Part shown: positions 37,226 to 44,719 of the stretch, in pieces
Position numbering within the stretch: the stretch's first letter is position 1
How the letters are laid out: each line of letters begins with the position of its first letter
Source: Bacteroidales bacterium
GTDB taxonomy: Bacteria > Bacteroidota > Bacteroidia > Bacteroidales > UBA932
NCBI GenBank assembly: GCA_021371955.1
Contig: JAJFVD010000012.1
Location: 62,001 to 126,000 of the forward strand
DNA: 64,000 nucleotides
Reading direction: 5' to 3'
Program-made: the position numbers and the translations under genes
The notes under the pieces: generated by a model
The model's database searches: none
What the model saw: the letters and a program-made list of their open reading frames with translations, nothing else
What the model was told of the DNA's origin: nothing

Positions 37226-38251
37226 TTATTCAACAAGTCTTTTTATATCTTTTATAAAAATATCGATGTCTGCTTTTGTAGTATTGAAAGAACACATCCA
37301 CCTAACTTCGTATGTATCTTCATCCCATATGTAGAAATAGTGAAGTTCACGCAGTTTGTCGCACAAATCCCGCGGAACAAAAGCGAAAACTGCATTTGTT
37401 TCAACAGGTCGGCTGATTTTAATACGGGGAACGGTTTTTAGCTCCTGTTCAAGATATTTAGCCATGCTATTGGACTCCGAAGCCAGCTTAATATTAGTAT
37501 CATCTTTAAGATATGCTTCAAATTGTGCAGCTATAAACCGATTCTTGGAATACAACTGACCTGCCTGCTTCCTGATATAAAGGAAATTTTTCGCAAGCTC
37601 TTCTCTAAAGAAAACAACAGCCTCGCCAATCAGTAATCCGTTTTTTGTACCGCCGAATGAAATGGCGTCTACTCCCAGATCGGCGGTAAAGCTTTTAATA
37701 GACATTTTAAGAGAGGCAGAGGCATTTGAGATGCGCGAGCCATCTACATGCAGGTAACAATCGTGTTCATGCATAAGCCTGGCCAGAATTTCTATTTCTT
37801 CAGGGGTATATAGGGTGCCAAGTTCAGTTGGTTGTGAAATAGAAAGAACCTTTGGTTGAGAATGATGCTGAAATCCAAAACCTATGAGTGCTTTTTTTAC
37901 AGTTTCAGGGGTTACTTTGCCGTTAACGCAGGGAAGAGGTACCAACTTACAGCCTGTTAGCTTTTCAGGCGCTCCGCACTCGTCCATATTAATATGTGCA
38001 CTTTCCGGGCACAGGATGGAGTTGAAAGTGTTGGTCATCGCCTTAAGTGAAACTATGTTTGCACCGGTACCGTTAAAAACGAAAAAAGGATAGGCGTTTT
38101 CTCCCAAAACTCTTTTGAACTCGTTAACTGCCCGCTTGGTTATATCATCTTCGCCATACGCAACCTGGAATTCATTGTTAGCGTTAATGATTGCCTCCAT
38201 TATTACCGGAGCAACTCCTGAATGATTGTCACTTCCAAAACTGTGCTTCAT
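37226..38251 (-). CDS. Threonine aldolase-like PLP-dependent lyase
   Basis: A fold-type I PLP enzyme of 341 residues, close in pattern to low-specificity L-threonine aldolase (glycine plus acetaldehyde from threonine). It has FNGTGANIVSLKAM, CPESAHINMDECGAPEKLTG, HVDGSRISNA and the PLP lysine in ISFGGTKNGLLIGEAV. It is 23 bases upstream of the acyl-CoA synthetase gene on the same strand. Related beta-eliminating lyases share these motifs, so the exact substrate is not certain. Confidence 0.87.
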   Translation of the reverse strand: MKHSFGSDNHSGVAPVIMEAIINANNEFQVAYGEDDITKRAVNEFKRVLGENAYPFFVFNGTGANIVSLKAMTNTFNSILCPESAHINMDECGAPEKLTGCKLVPLPCVNGKVTPETVKKALIGFGFQHHSQPKVLSISQPTELGTLYTPEEIEILARLMHEHDCYLHVDGSRISNASASLKMSIKSFTADLGVDAISFGGTKNGLLIGEAVVFFREELAKNFLYIRKQAGQLYSKNRFIAAQFEAYLKDDTNIKLASESNSMAKYLEQELKTVPRIKISRPVETNAVFAFVPRDLCDKLRELHYFYIWDEDTYEVRWMCSFNTTKADIDIFIKDIKRLVE

Positions 38252-38295
38252 ATTTTTAAGGTTCTATTGTTAAACTGAGTGTAAATTTAATAAAA

Positions 38296-38320
38296 AACCC
38301 TTTGGATTTTTCCAAAGGGT
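38296..38320 (-). terminator. Terminator of gcvH
   Basis: Stem ACCCTTTGGA (38297-38306) pairs with TCCAAAGGGT (38311-38320) around a 4-base loop. On the minus strand it is followed by TTTTTATT. It separates gcvH from the threonine aldolase-like gene. Confidence 0.85.
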
Positions 38321-38346
38321 AATATTTCGTTATATAAAAGAATAAG

Positions 38347-38721
38347 TTAGAGAATTGTCTTGTATTTGTCTGCATCCATCAGGGCATCAAGTTCTGCAGG
38401 ATTTGTCATTTCGACTTTAATCATCCAGCCGCTTCCGTAAGGATCTTTATTCACAGACTCAGGAGCACTCTCCAGGTTTGCGTTAATCTCAATAATTTTT
38501 CCGGAAACAGGCATAAGCCCGTCTGCCACAGTTTTTACTGCCTCAATGGCGCCAAAAACTTCACCCAGGTCAAGGGTTTCCCCTTCGGTTTGAATGTCAA
38601 CAAAAACGATGTCTCCTAATTGTCCTTGTGCGAAGTCGGTAATACCAATGGTTGCGATATTACCTTCAACAAGAACCCACTCGTGGTCATTGCTGTACTT
38701 TAGATTTGCAGGTATATTCAT
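38347..38721 (-). CDS. gcvH: Glycine cleavage system H protein
   Basis: GcvH carries a lipoyl group between the P, T and L proteins of glycine cleavage. The 124-residue protein has the family pattern [20 protein letters not shown], and the lipoylated Lys63 in GAIEAVKTV, then [27 protein letters not shown] sequence (here cited as [13 protein letters not shown]). Genes for GcvP and GcvT are not in the window. A -7-like TACATTTG lies upstream at 38751-38744. The position beside a glycine-producing aldolase is suggestive, but a terminator separates them. Confidence 0.95.
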   Translation of the reverse strand: MNIPANLKYSNDHEWVLVEGNIATIGITDFAQGQLGDIVFVDIQTEGETLDLGEVFGAIEAVKTVADGLMPVSGKIIEINANLESAPESVNKDPYGSGWMIKVEMTNPAELDALMDADKYKTIL

Positions 38722-38767
38722 AATTCTGTTATTAAATTTGAGGCAAATGTATGAAATATATTTAATA

Positions 38768-39358
38768 TTATAACCTTTTTAGAGCAAGCTTAATGAGGTC
38801 TTCCAGCCGGCATCCCGGCAACTCTTTTAAAATAGAGTCCAGTACTTTTTCGACATTTTGTTTGGAAAAACCGAGCAAAACAAGAGCAGAAAGTGCCTCC
38901 TCCCTTTGAGTAGGAACTCCTCCTTCGTAAAAACTGCCGGAAATGTCGGCAACGCCACCCTTTATAATCTTGTCTTTAAGTTCAATAAGCAACCTTTGAG
39001 CAGTTTTGAGGCCAATACCCTTAATGCTTTTAAGTTTATTGATGTCTCCGGTGATTATTGCATTGCGTATCTCTTCTGATGTCATAGAAGAAAGCATGGT
39101 CCTTGCGGTATTTGGCCCGATTCCGGAAACTTCAATCAGGTGACAAAAAATCACCCTCTCTTCTTTATCGTAAAAACCGAAGAAAAGCTCAATGTCTTCT
39201 CTTATATGGTGATATATATAGAGTTTGGTATTTGCACCGGGCTGCAGCTTAGAATAAGTCTGAAGAGAAATCAAAATCTTGTACCCGATATTGTTTGTCT
39301 CAAGAACAACTTCTGTTGGGGTAAGTTCTGCAAGAATGCCTTTTATGTAGTCGTACAT
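38768..39358 (-). CDS. ruvA: Holliday junction DNA helicase subunit RuvA
   Basis: RuvA binds Holliday junctions and loads RuvB. The 196-residue protein has the N-terminal OB-fold ([20 protein letters not shown]), two helix-hairpin-helix motifs ([17 protein letters not shown] and [19 protein letters not shown]), and the C-terminal RuvB-contact domain [22 protein letters not shown]. It is not near ruvB (17853), and no ruvC is in the window. Confidence 0.96.
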   Translation of the reverse strand: MYDYIKGILAELTPTEVVLETNNIGYKILISLQTYSKLQPGANTKLYIYHHIREDIELFFGFYDKEERVIFCHLIEVSGIGPNTARTMLSSMTSEEIRNAIITGDINKLKSIKGIGLKTAQRLLIELKDKIIKGGVADISGSFYEGGVPTQREEALSALVLLGFSKQNVEKVLDSILKELPGCRLEDLIKLALKRL

Positions 39359-39472
39359 TTTGTCTTATTTAAACATTTATGGCAAATTTATGTTTTTTAA
39401 GGTATATTGAGAAACTTTGTTTTGCTAATTTTGTGCGATATATAAAGTAAAAACTGTCAGAAAAAGAGATAA

Positions 39473-40699
39473 ATGGAGCTATACAGCAATATTGAAAAAA
39501 TCCGGGAACAGTTTCCCGCTCTCACACAAAGGGTTAATAACCGGGAGCTGGTTTACTTCGACAATGGGGCAACTGCACAAAAGCCGGTGGGTGTCATCAG
39601 TCTGCTTAACGAAATGAACTCAGGGATTAATGGCAACATTCACAGAGCTGTTCATGAGCTTAGTGCGCGGAGTACTATTTTATACGAAGCAGCAAGAGAT
39701 GCCGTAAAATTATTTATTAATGCCAGCGACAGAGGAGAAATAATATTCACATCGGGTACGACAGCCTCGATTAACCTTGTAGCAAATAGTTTTACTTCCA
39801 CGTTCATTAATAAAGGGGATGTCATTCTGTTAACAGAGGCCGAACACCATTCAAATCTTGTTCCCTGGCAAATGGCATGTAGCAGATCCGGTGCAGAACT
39901 TCGATTTTTGCCTGTTGACGAACAGGGTAACTGGAGAATGGATTTACTGGACCAACTTCTGGATAAACGTGTCAAACTTGTTTCAGCGGCGCATATTTCA
40001 AATGTTCTGGGCATAATCAATCCTATCAAACAGTTAATCGACAAAGCACACTCTGCCGGAGCGAAGGTTCTCATAGACGGTGCCCAGGGAATAGTTCATA
40101 CAGAAGTTGATGTAAAAGAGCTTGATTGTGATTTTTATGTCTTTTCCGGACACAAGTTGTACGGGCCTACAGGTACCGGAATTCTTTACGGTAAAAAGAA
40201 TTTGCTTGAAGAGATGGTTCCATGGATGGGTGGTGGCGATATGGTTGGTTCTGTTAGTCTTGAGAAATTTTCATTTGCCGAATTACCGCTGAAATTTGAA
40301 GCCGGAACTCCAAATTTTATTTGTGCAGCAGCTCTTGGAGAGGCAATTAAATTCATGAACAGCATCGACAAAGGGTTTGCAGAAAAGCACGAAAAAGAGA
40401 TTGTATCGTTTATTACCCGGGAGCTTTCAAAAATTGACGGAATTCGTATATATGGTTTGGGAGAAAACAAGATTTCTTTGTTCTCTTTTAATATTGAGGG
40501 TATTCACCCTTCGGATCTGGCTATTTTGCTTAACAAAATGGGTGTTGCAGTCCGTTCAGGAATGATGTGCTGCGAACCTCTCATGAGCCGGTATGGAGTA
40601 ACCGGGATGGTAAGGGCTTCTCTTGCAGTGTATAATACGATGAAAGAGGCCGAGATTTTCATCGAATCCATAAAAAGAGGCGTAAGGATGTTATCATAG
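39473..40699 (+). CDS. sufS: Cysteine desulfurase SufS
   Basis: SufS takes sulfur from cysteine as a persulfide for Fe-S cluster assembly. The 408-residue protein has the PLP lysine in SGHKLYGPTGTG (about K228), HHSNLVPWQ and the persulfide cysteine region RSGMMCCEPLM near 366. Where E. coli SufS has one Cys, two adjacent Cys occur here. It heads an operon with sufE and sufT, but sufBCD are absent from the region, so the scaffold must be encoded elsewhere. Confidence 0.94.
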   Translation: MELYSNIEKIREQFPALTQRVNNRELVYFDNGATAQKPVGVISLLNEMNSGINGNIHRAVHELSARSTILYEAARDAVKLFINASDRGEIIFTSGTTASINLVANSFTSTFINKGDVILLTEAEHHSNLVPWQMACSRSGAELRFLPVDEQGNWRMDLLDQLLDKRVKLVSAAHISNVLGIINPIKQLIDKAHSAGAKVLIDGAQGIVHTEVDVKELDCDFYVFSGHKLYGPTGTGILYGKKNLLEEMVPWMGGGDMVGSVSLEKFSFAELPLKFEAGTPNFICAAALGEAIKFMNSIDKGFAEKHEKEIVSFITRELSKIDGIRIYGLGENKISLFSFNIEGIHPSDLAILLNKMGVAVRSGMMCCEPLMSRYGVTGMVRASLAVYNTMKEAEIFIESIKRGVRMLS

Positions 40700-40754
40700 G
40701 TATCAATTATATAGATAGGCAGCTTTAAAAACAAGATATTTAAAAAAATATATA

Positions 40755-41180
40755 ATGACAATTAAAGAGGTAGAGCAGCAAATTGTAGAGGAGTTTTCGA
40801 TTTTTACAGACTGGTTAGACAAATATGAGTACATAATTGAACTCGGTAAATCACTTCCTATAATAAACGAAAATGGGAAAGATGAAAAAAATCTCATAAA
40901 AGGGTGTCAGTCAAGAGTATGGCTCGCTGCCGATTATGTTGACGGCAAGATATATTTTACCGCAGACAGTGATGCAATTATTACAAAAGGTATTATATCT
41001 CTTTTGGTAAGGGTTTTTTCGGGAAGAACGCCTCAGGAAATTATCGATGCCGATCTTTTATTCATTAAAGAGATAGGACTTGAGGAAAATCTCTCTCCAA
41101 CAAGAGCTAATGGTCTTTTGTCCATGATAAGGCAAATTAAATTTTATGCTGTTGCTTTTGCGGCAAACAAGAATAGCTAA
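40755..41180 (+). CDS. sufE: Cysteine desulfuration protein SufE
   Basis: SufE accepts the persulfide from SufS. The 141-residue protein carries the acceptor Cys51 in IKGCQSRVWL and the conserved end LSPTRANGLLSMIRQIK. It follows sufS by 55 bases and precedes sufT by 10 bases. Confidence 0.94.
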   Translation: MTIKEVEQQIVEEFSIFTDWLDKYEYIIELGKSLPIINENGKDEKNLIKGCQSRVWLAADYVDGKIYFTADSDAIITKGIISLLVRVFSGRTPQEIIDADLLFIKEIGLEENLSPTRANGLLSMIRQIKFYAVAFAANKNS

Positions 41181-41190
41181 ATTATTTAAT

Positions 41191-41493
41191 ATGAGCGTTG
41201 AAAAGAATATTGTGCTGGCTTTAAAGCAGGTCCACGACCCGGAGATTCCGGTTAATGTTTATGATCTTGGGCTCATTTACGAGATAAAAGTAGATGAAAA
41301 CAAAAAGGCATTTATAAAGATGACACTTACGGCTCCTAATTGTCCAATGGCCGATCAGCTGTTGCAGGATGTTTATGATGCGGTAATGGACGTTCCTACT
41401 ATTGAAGACGTTGCCATTGAACTGACATTCGACCCCCCGTGGAGCAAAAACAGAATGAGCGAAGAGGCTTTGCTTGAACTGGGATTATTATAA
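41191..41493 (+). CDS. sufT: SufT/MIP18-family (DUF59) Fe-S maturation protein
   Basis: The 100-residue protein of the MIP18/DUF59 family helps mature Fe-S proteins. DPEIPVNVYDLGLIYEI and LTAPNCPMADQL, with its conserved Cys, identify it. The start at 41191 (MSVEKNIVLA) is chosen over an in-frame reading from 41146 that lies inside sufE. It ends one base before the folK start codon. Confidence 0.9.
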   Translation: MSVEKNIVLALKQVHDPEIPVNVYDLGLIYEIKVDENKKAFIKMTLTAPNCPMADQLLQDVYDAVMDVPTIEDVAIELTFDPPWSKNRMSEEALLELGLL

Positions 41494-41494
41494 A

Positions 41495-41989
41495 ATGCAT
41501 AACGTTTATTTGCTTTTAGGCAGTAACAGAGGGAATAAAACCCTCCTTCTTGAAAAGGCAGTAGAAAGGCTGAATTCTATTTCCCTTATGCCTGTTATTT
41601 CCTCATCTCTTTTCGAGAGCGAACCATGGGGCTTTAATGCGAATGAGTGGTTCTTAAACAAAGCAGTTCTGATTGAAACGGATCTTTCACCTGAAGTTCT
41701 TTTGTCACAGATTCTTAATATAGAAAAAGAGCTTGGCCGGGTAAGGGGAAATATGAAAGAGGGGTACGAATCGAGAGAGATTGATATTGATATTTTGTTG
41801 TATGACAACCTGGTTCATGAAAGTGAAATTTTATCAATACCTCACCCCAGAATGCATTTGCGTAAATTTGTATTAGAACCGCTAATGGAGATTGCTCCTA
41901 ATATTGTGCATCCGCTTTTTGGCAAAACGATTAAAGAACTTTATGAAATTTGTCCCGATAAATCTGTTGTGAAAATGAAGAAATTATGA
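41495..41989 (+). CDS. folK: 6-hydroxymethyl-dihydropterin pyrophosphokinase FolK
   Basis: FolK transfers pyrophosphate from ATP to hydroxymethyl-dihydropterin in folate synthesis. The 164-residue protein has YLLLGSNRGNK, FESEPWGFNANEWFLNKAV, the metal-binding DIDILLYD and HPRMHLRKFVLEPLMEIAP. The start at 41495 is used because the seven residues before it are not part of the fold. It overlaps the AraC-type gene by four bases (ATGA). Confidence 0.95.
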   Translation: MHNVYLLLGSNRGNKTLLLEKAVERLNSISLMPVISSSLFESEPWGFNANEWFLNKAVLIETDLSPEVLLSQILNIEKELGRVRGNMKEGYESREIDIDILLYDNLVHESEILSIPHPRMHLRKFVLEPLMEIAPNIVHPLFGKTIKELYEICPDKSVVKMKKL

Positions 41990-42897
41990 AAAATTCTTTG
42001 TTTACGGATACCAGGGGAAGAGAAATTCCTTCATTTGATTTGCAGGTGGGAGAGGAAAATGTCCTTTTTGCATTTAGGACAATGGAGGAGATTTGGGATG
42101 AGTCCGGAAGCGAGGCAGACCCTCCGCACAGGCACAATTTTTATACAATTATCTTTGTTAAAACAGGGAGCGGTACTCATATAATTGATTATAAGGAATA
42201 TGATATTGTTTCCGGCCGGGTCTTCTTTCTCTCTCCCGGACAGGTTCATCAGGTTTTTACTCCGGAAAAGCCGATTGGTCTGGTAATAATGTTTACAAAG
42301 GACTTTCTGTGTAAATACAACATAAGCGAAGATTTTTTATCAAACATTGCCCTTTTCTCCGACCATCCGGAAGCTTCTCCTGTAGATGTAGGAGTGGATG
42401 GGTCTGAGAAACTGCAATACATTGGAAAAGAGATAGAACAACTTTTCAGGAGAGGTGAGAGATTTGTTAATGATGCAGTTGCGTCCTGGCTTAAACTGTT
42501 TTTAATAGAATGTAACAGTGCCGCCGAACACCTATTCGCCGGAAACACTCAGTTTATGGAAACAGGAAGGAGTATTGCCGGTGAGTTTAAAAAACTTGTT
42601 GAAGAAAAATTTTATGAATGGCACCTTGTGGGAGATTACTCCAAGGCACTTAATATAACCCCGGACTATCTTAATAACGTTTTAAAAAGCACTACAGGAA
42701 CAAATGCCAAAGAGTACATTCAAAACAGACTCGTTCTTGAGGCAAGAAGACTCGGAGTTCATACGAGTCTGTCCTCGAAAGAGATAGCCTATAAACTTGG
42801 TTTTCTTGATCCTGCCCATTTCAGCACTTTTTATAAAATTACGGCGGGAGAAACTTTTTCTGATTTCAGGAACAAATCGGAAAACTACAACAGATAG
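41986..42897 (+). CDS. AraC-family transcriptional regulator
   Basis: The 303-residue regulator has an N-terminal cupin sensing domain (DPPHRHNFYTIIFVKTGSGTH) and a C-terminal double helix-turn-helix, with HLVGDYSKALNITPDYLN and SSKEIAYKLGFLDPAHFSTFYK. Its effector is unknown. It is coupled to folK, and pirin and nitroreductase genes follow; a promoter-like site lies between it and pirin, which makes these two genes plausible targets. Confidence 0.88.
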   Translation: MKNSLFTDTRGREIPSFDLQVGEENVLFAFRTMEEIWDESGSEADPPHRHNFYTIIFVKTGSGTHIIDYKEYDIVSGRVFFLSPGQVHQVFTPEKPIGLVIMFTKDFLCKYNISEDFLSNIALFSDHPEASPVDVGVDGSEKLQYIGKEIEQLFRRGERFVNDAVASWLKLFLIECNSAAEHLFAGNTQFMETGRSIAGEFKKLVEEKFYEWHLVGDYSKALNITPDYLNNVLKSTTGTNAKEYIQNRLVLEARRLGVHTSLSSKEIAYKLGFLDPAHFSTFYKITAGETFSDFRNKSENYNR

Positions 42898-42909
42898 TCG
42901 GTTTTTTAC

Positions 42910-42941
42910 ATTGACCGCCATTTCCGGACCCGTTACCTTTG
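42910..42941 (+). promoter_or_regulatory. Candidate promoter of pirin-nitroreductase pair
   Basis: TACCTTTG (42934-42941) matches the -7 consensus and is preceded after 20 bases by ATTG (42910-42913), one mismatch from TTTG. The pirin ATG is 25 bases downstream. Confidence 0.6.
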
Positions 42942-42966
42942 CATCATAATTTAAAAAGATAAAATT

Positions 42967-43695
42967 ATGGAAGCAAAATCATCAAAATACAATATCGTAA
43001 AAGCCGAAAGCAGAGGACATGCAAGTCATGGATGGCTCACTTCGCATCACTCATTTTCATTTGCCAATTATTACAATCCGGAAAGAATTCATTTCGGTGC
43101 GTTAAGGGTTATCAACGACGACACAATTGCTCCTTCGGAAGGATTTGGCAAACACCCGCACGATAATATGGAGATAATAACTATCCCTCTCAGGGGAGAA
43201 CTAAGCCACGGAGACAGCATGGGCAACAGTTCTGTAATAAGAGAGGGAGAGATTCAGGTCATGAGTGCAGGAACCGGTGTTATTCACAGCGAAGTCAACA
43301 GCAGCAAAACAGATGAGGTTGAGTTGCTGCAGATATGGGTTTTCCCAAATAAAAAAAGTGTTGCCCCAAGATATGAGCAAATAGTTCTGGATAGGACAAA
43401 AATGGCAAATAAATTCGGACAGATACTATCTCCTGATATGAATGACGATGGAGTATGGATTCACCAGAATGCATGGTTCAATATGGGAGAATTTGAGAAG
43501 GGAATTACTCAAAATTATGATATTAAGAAAGCCGGAGACGGATTATACATTTTTGTAATTGACGGAGTTGTTAAAATAGACGGACATATATTAAACAAAA
43601 GAGACGCAATAACTGTTTCTGATTCAGAAAAAGTGACTGTGACTTCAGAAGAGAATTCAAAAGTTCTTATTATAGAAGTTCCTATGGCGTGGTAA
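42967..43695 (+). CDS. Pirin family protein (YhhW-like)
   Basis: Pirins are bicupins; some bacterial ones, including YhhW, have quercetin 2,3-dioxygenase activity. The 242-residue protein has the metal-binding HPHDNMEIITIPLRGELSHGD and GTGVIHSEVNSS in the first cupin, and a second cupin that lacks obvious metal ligands. It likely forms an operon with the nitroreductase gene 37 bases downstream. Physiological role unknown; a redox or aromatic-compound stress function is inferred. Confidence 0.88.
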   Translation: MEAKSSKYNIVKAESRGHASHGWLTSHHSFSFANYYNPERIHFGALRVINDDTIAPSEGFGKHPHDNMEIITIPLRGELSHGDSMGNSSVIREGEIQVMSAGTGVIHSEVNSSKTDEVELLQIWVFPNKKSVAPRYEQIVLDRTKMANKFGQILSPDMNDDGVWIHQNAWFNMGEFEKGITQNYDIKKAGDGLYIFVIDGVVKIDGHILNKRDAITVSDSEKVTVTSEENSKVLIIEVPMAW

Positions 43696-43732
43696 TTAAA
43701 TAAAAAAATCAAAAACAATTAATATTATAAAC

Positions 43733-44362
43733 ATGAGTATAGTAGAAAGCCTCAAATGGCGTTATGCAACAAAAAAATTTGATACTGCAAAAAAAATATC
43801 AAAGGAAAATCTGGAGTATCTTAAAGAGGCCGTGAGCCTTATACCATCATCATACGGACTTCAGCCATACAAAGTATTGGTTATCGAAAATCCGGCTATC
43901 CGTGAAAAACTAAGAGAAGCCGCCTGGGGACAAGCGCAGCTCACAGAAGCATCTCAGATATTTCTGTTTTGTAATTTCACGTCTATGGGACCGGAAAAAA
44001 TTGATGAATTCCTAAACCTGGGTGCGGCGATTAATAATTATGACCCAGCCTCAACAAAGGGATATGGAGATATGATGAAAGGTCAGATGGCAAGTATGTC
44101 CGGCGAACAGATAATAAACTGGACATCTAAGCAAACTTATATCGCTCTTGGTTCTTTGCTGGCTGCTGCATCTGAGCTCAGGATAGATTCCTGCCCAATG
44201 GAAGGTTTCGACAAGGCTAAATTTGACGAGATCCTCGGTTTAAAAGAGAAGGGCCTTACAGCATCTGTTATTGGCGCTGTTGGTTACCGTTCTGCCGAAG
44301 ATTCACATCAATTCCTGAAGAAAGTAAGGAAGCCCATGAATGAGCTGTTCGAGATGATTTAA
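43733..44362 (+). CDS. NAD(P)H-dependent nitroreductase (NfsB-like)
   Basis: The 209-residue FMN-dependent oxidoreductase has WRYATKKFD with the FMN-binding Arg, SSYGLQPYKVLVIEN, QTYIALGSLLAAASEL and the end VRKPMNELFE. Substrates of the family include nitroaromatics, quinones and flavins. It lies downstream of pirin. Its 3' side is the second palindromic repeat locus. Confidence 0.9.
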   Translation: MSIVESLKWRYATKKFDTAKKISKENLEYLKEAVSLIPSSYGLQPYKVLVIENPAIREKLREAAWGQAQLTEASQIFLFCNFTSMGPEKIDEFLNLGAAINNYDPASTKGYGDMMKGQMASMSGEQIINWTSKQTYIALGSLLAAASELRIDSCPMEGFDKAKFDEILGLKEKGLTASVIGAVGYRSAEDSHQFLKKVRKPMNELFEMI

Positions 44363-44406
44363 TTTCAATTTGCTGGCGGCGAGTTGTGTTTTCTTGGACT
44401 TCAATA

Positions 44407-44467
44407 CACTGCCAACTAATCTCTTCGGGCTTGTGCGTCCTCGCTCCGTTTCACTTCGTTTTGGCCG
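44407..44467 (+). repeat. Palindromic repeat family, copy C, truncated
   Basis: It begins CACTGCCAACTAAT and has GGGCTTGTGCGTCCTC and CGTTTCACTTCGTT as in copy B, then breaks off at TTGGCCG. The right inverted end is missing. Confidence 0.8.
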
Positions 44468-44479
44468 TATGGCTAAAAT

Positions 44480-44498
44480 ACCGCGGCAAAGCCGCACC
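44480..44498 (-). repeat. 19-bp hairpin motif, second locus
   Basis: ACCGCGGCAAAGCCGCACC is the exact reverse complement of 20340-20358. Confidence 0.85.
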
Positions 44499-44583
44499 AT
44501 ATTTTCAGTAATAAATTATGGCCACAATAATTTGTAATATTAACATTCTCTGAGGTGCTGAAAGTCTTTATATTCCGCTATTG

Positions 44584-44672
44584 CATTGTCAACTAATTTG
44601 GTGAGGGCGATTCGGCCGGACGCAGCAACGCGAAGGAGGACGCACAAGCCCTCACCAAATTAGTTGACAGTG
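44584..44672 (-). repeat. Palindromic repeat family, copy D (89 bp)
   Basis: The outer 25 bases of each end are inverted repeats with one mismatch (44584-44608 with 44648-44672). The interior carries GAGGGCGATTCGGCCGG and GAGGACGCACAAGCC, in the opposite orientation to copy C. Surrounding sequence (including GTTGTGTTTTCTT and its near-complement near 44690) extends the symmetry imperfectly toward both flanking genes. Confidence 0.9.
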
Positions 44673-44719
44673 TGTAAATGGCAATAGGAAAAGACAACTT
44701 GCAGTTGGCGATTTAATGA

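Noticed and set aside
44407..44500. Possible CRISPR-like repeats at the palindromic loci
   Set aside because: Copies are inverted, few and lack regular spacers; no cas genes are in the window.
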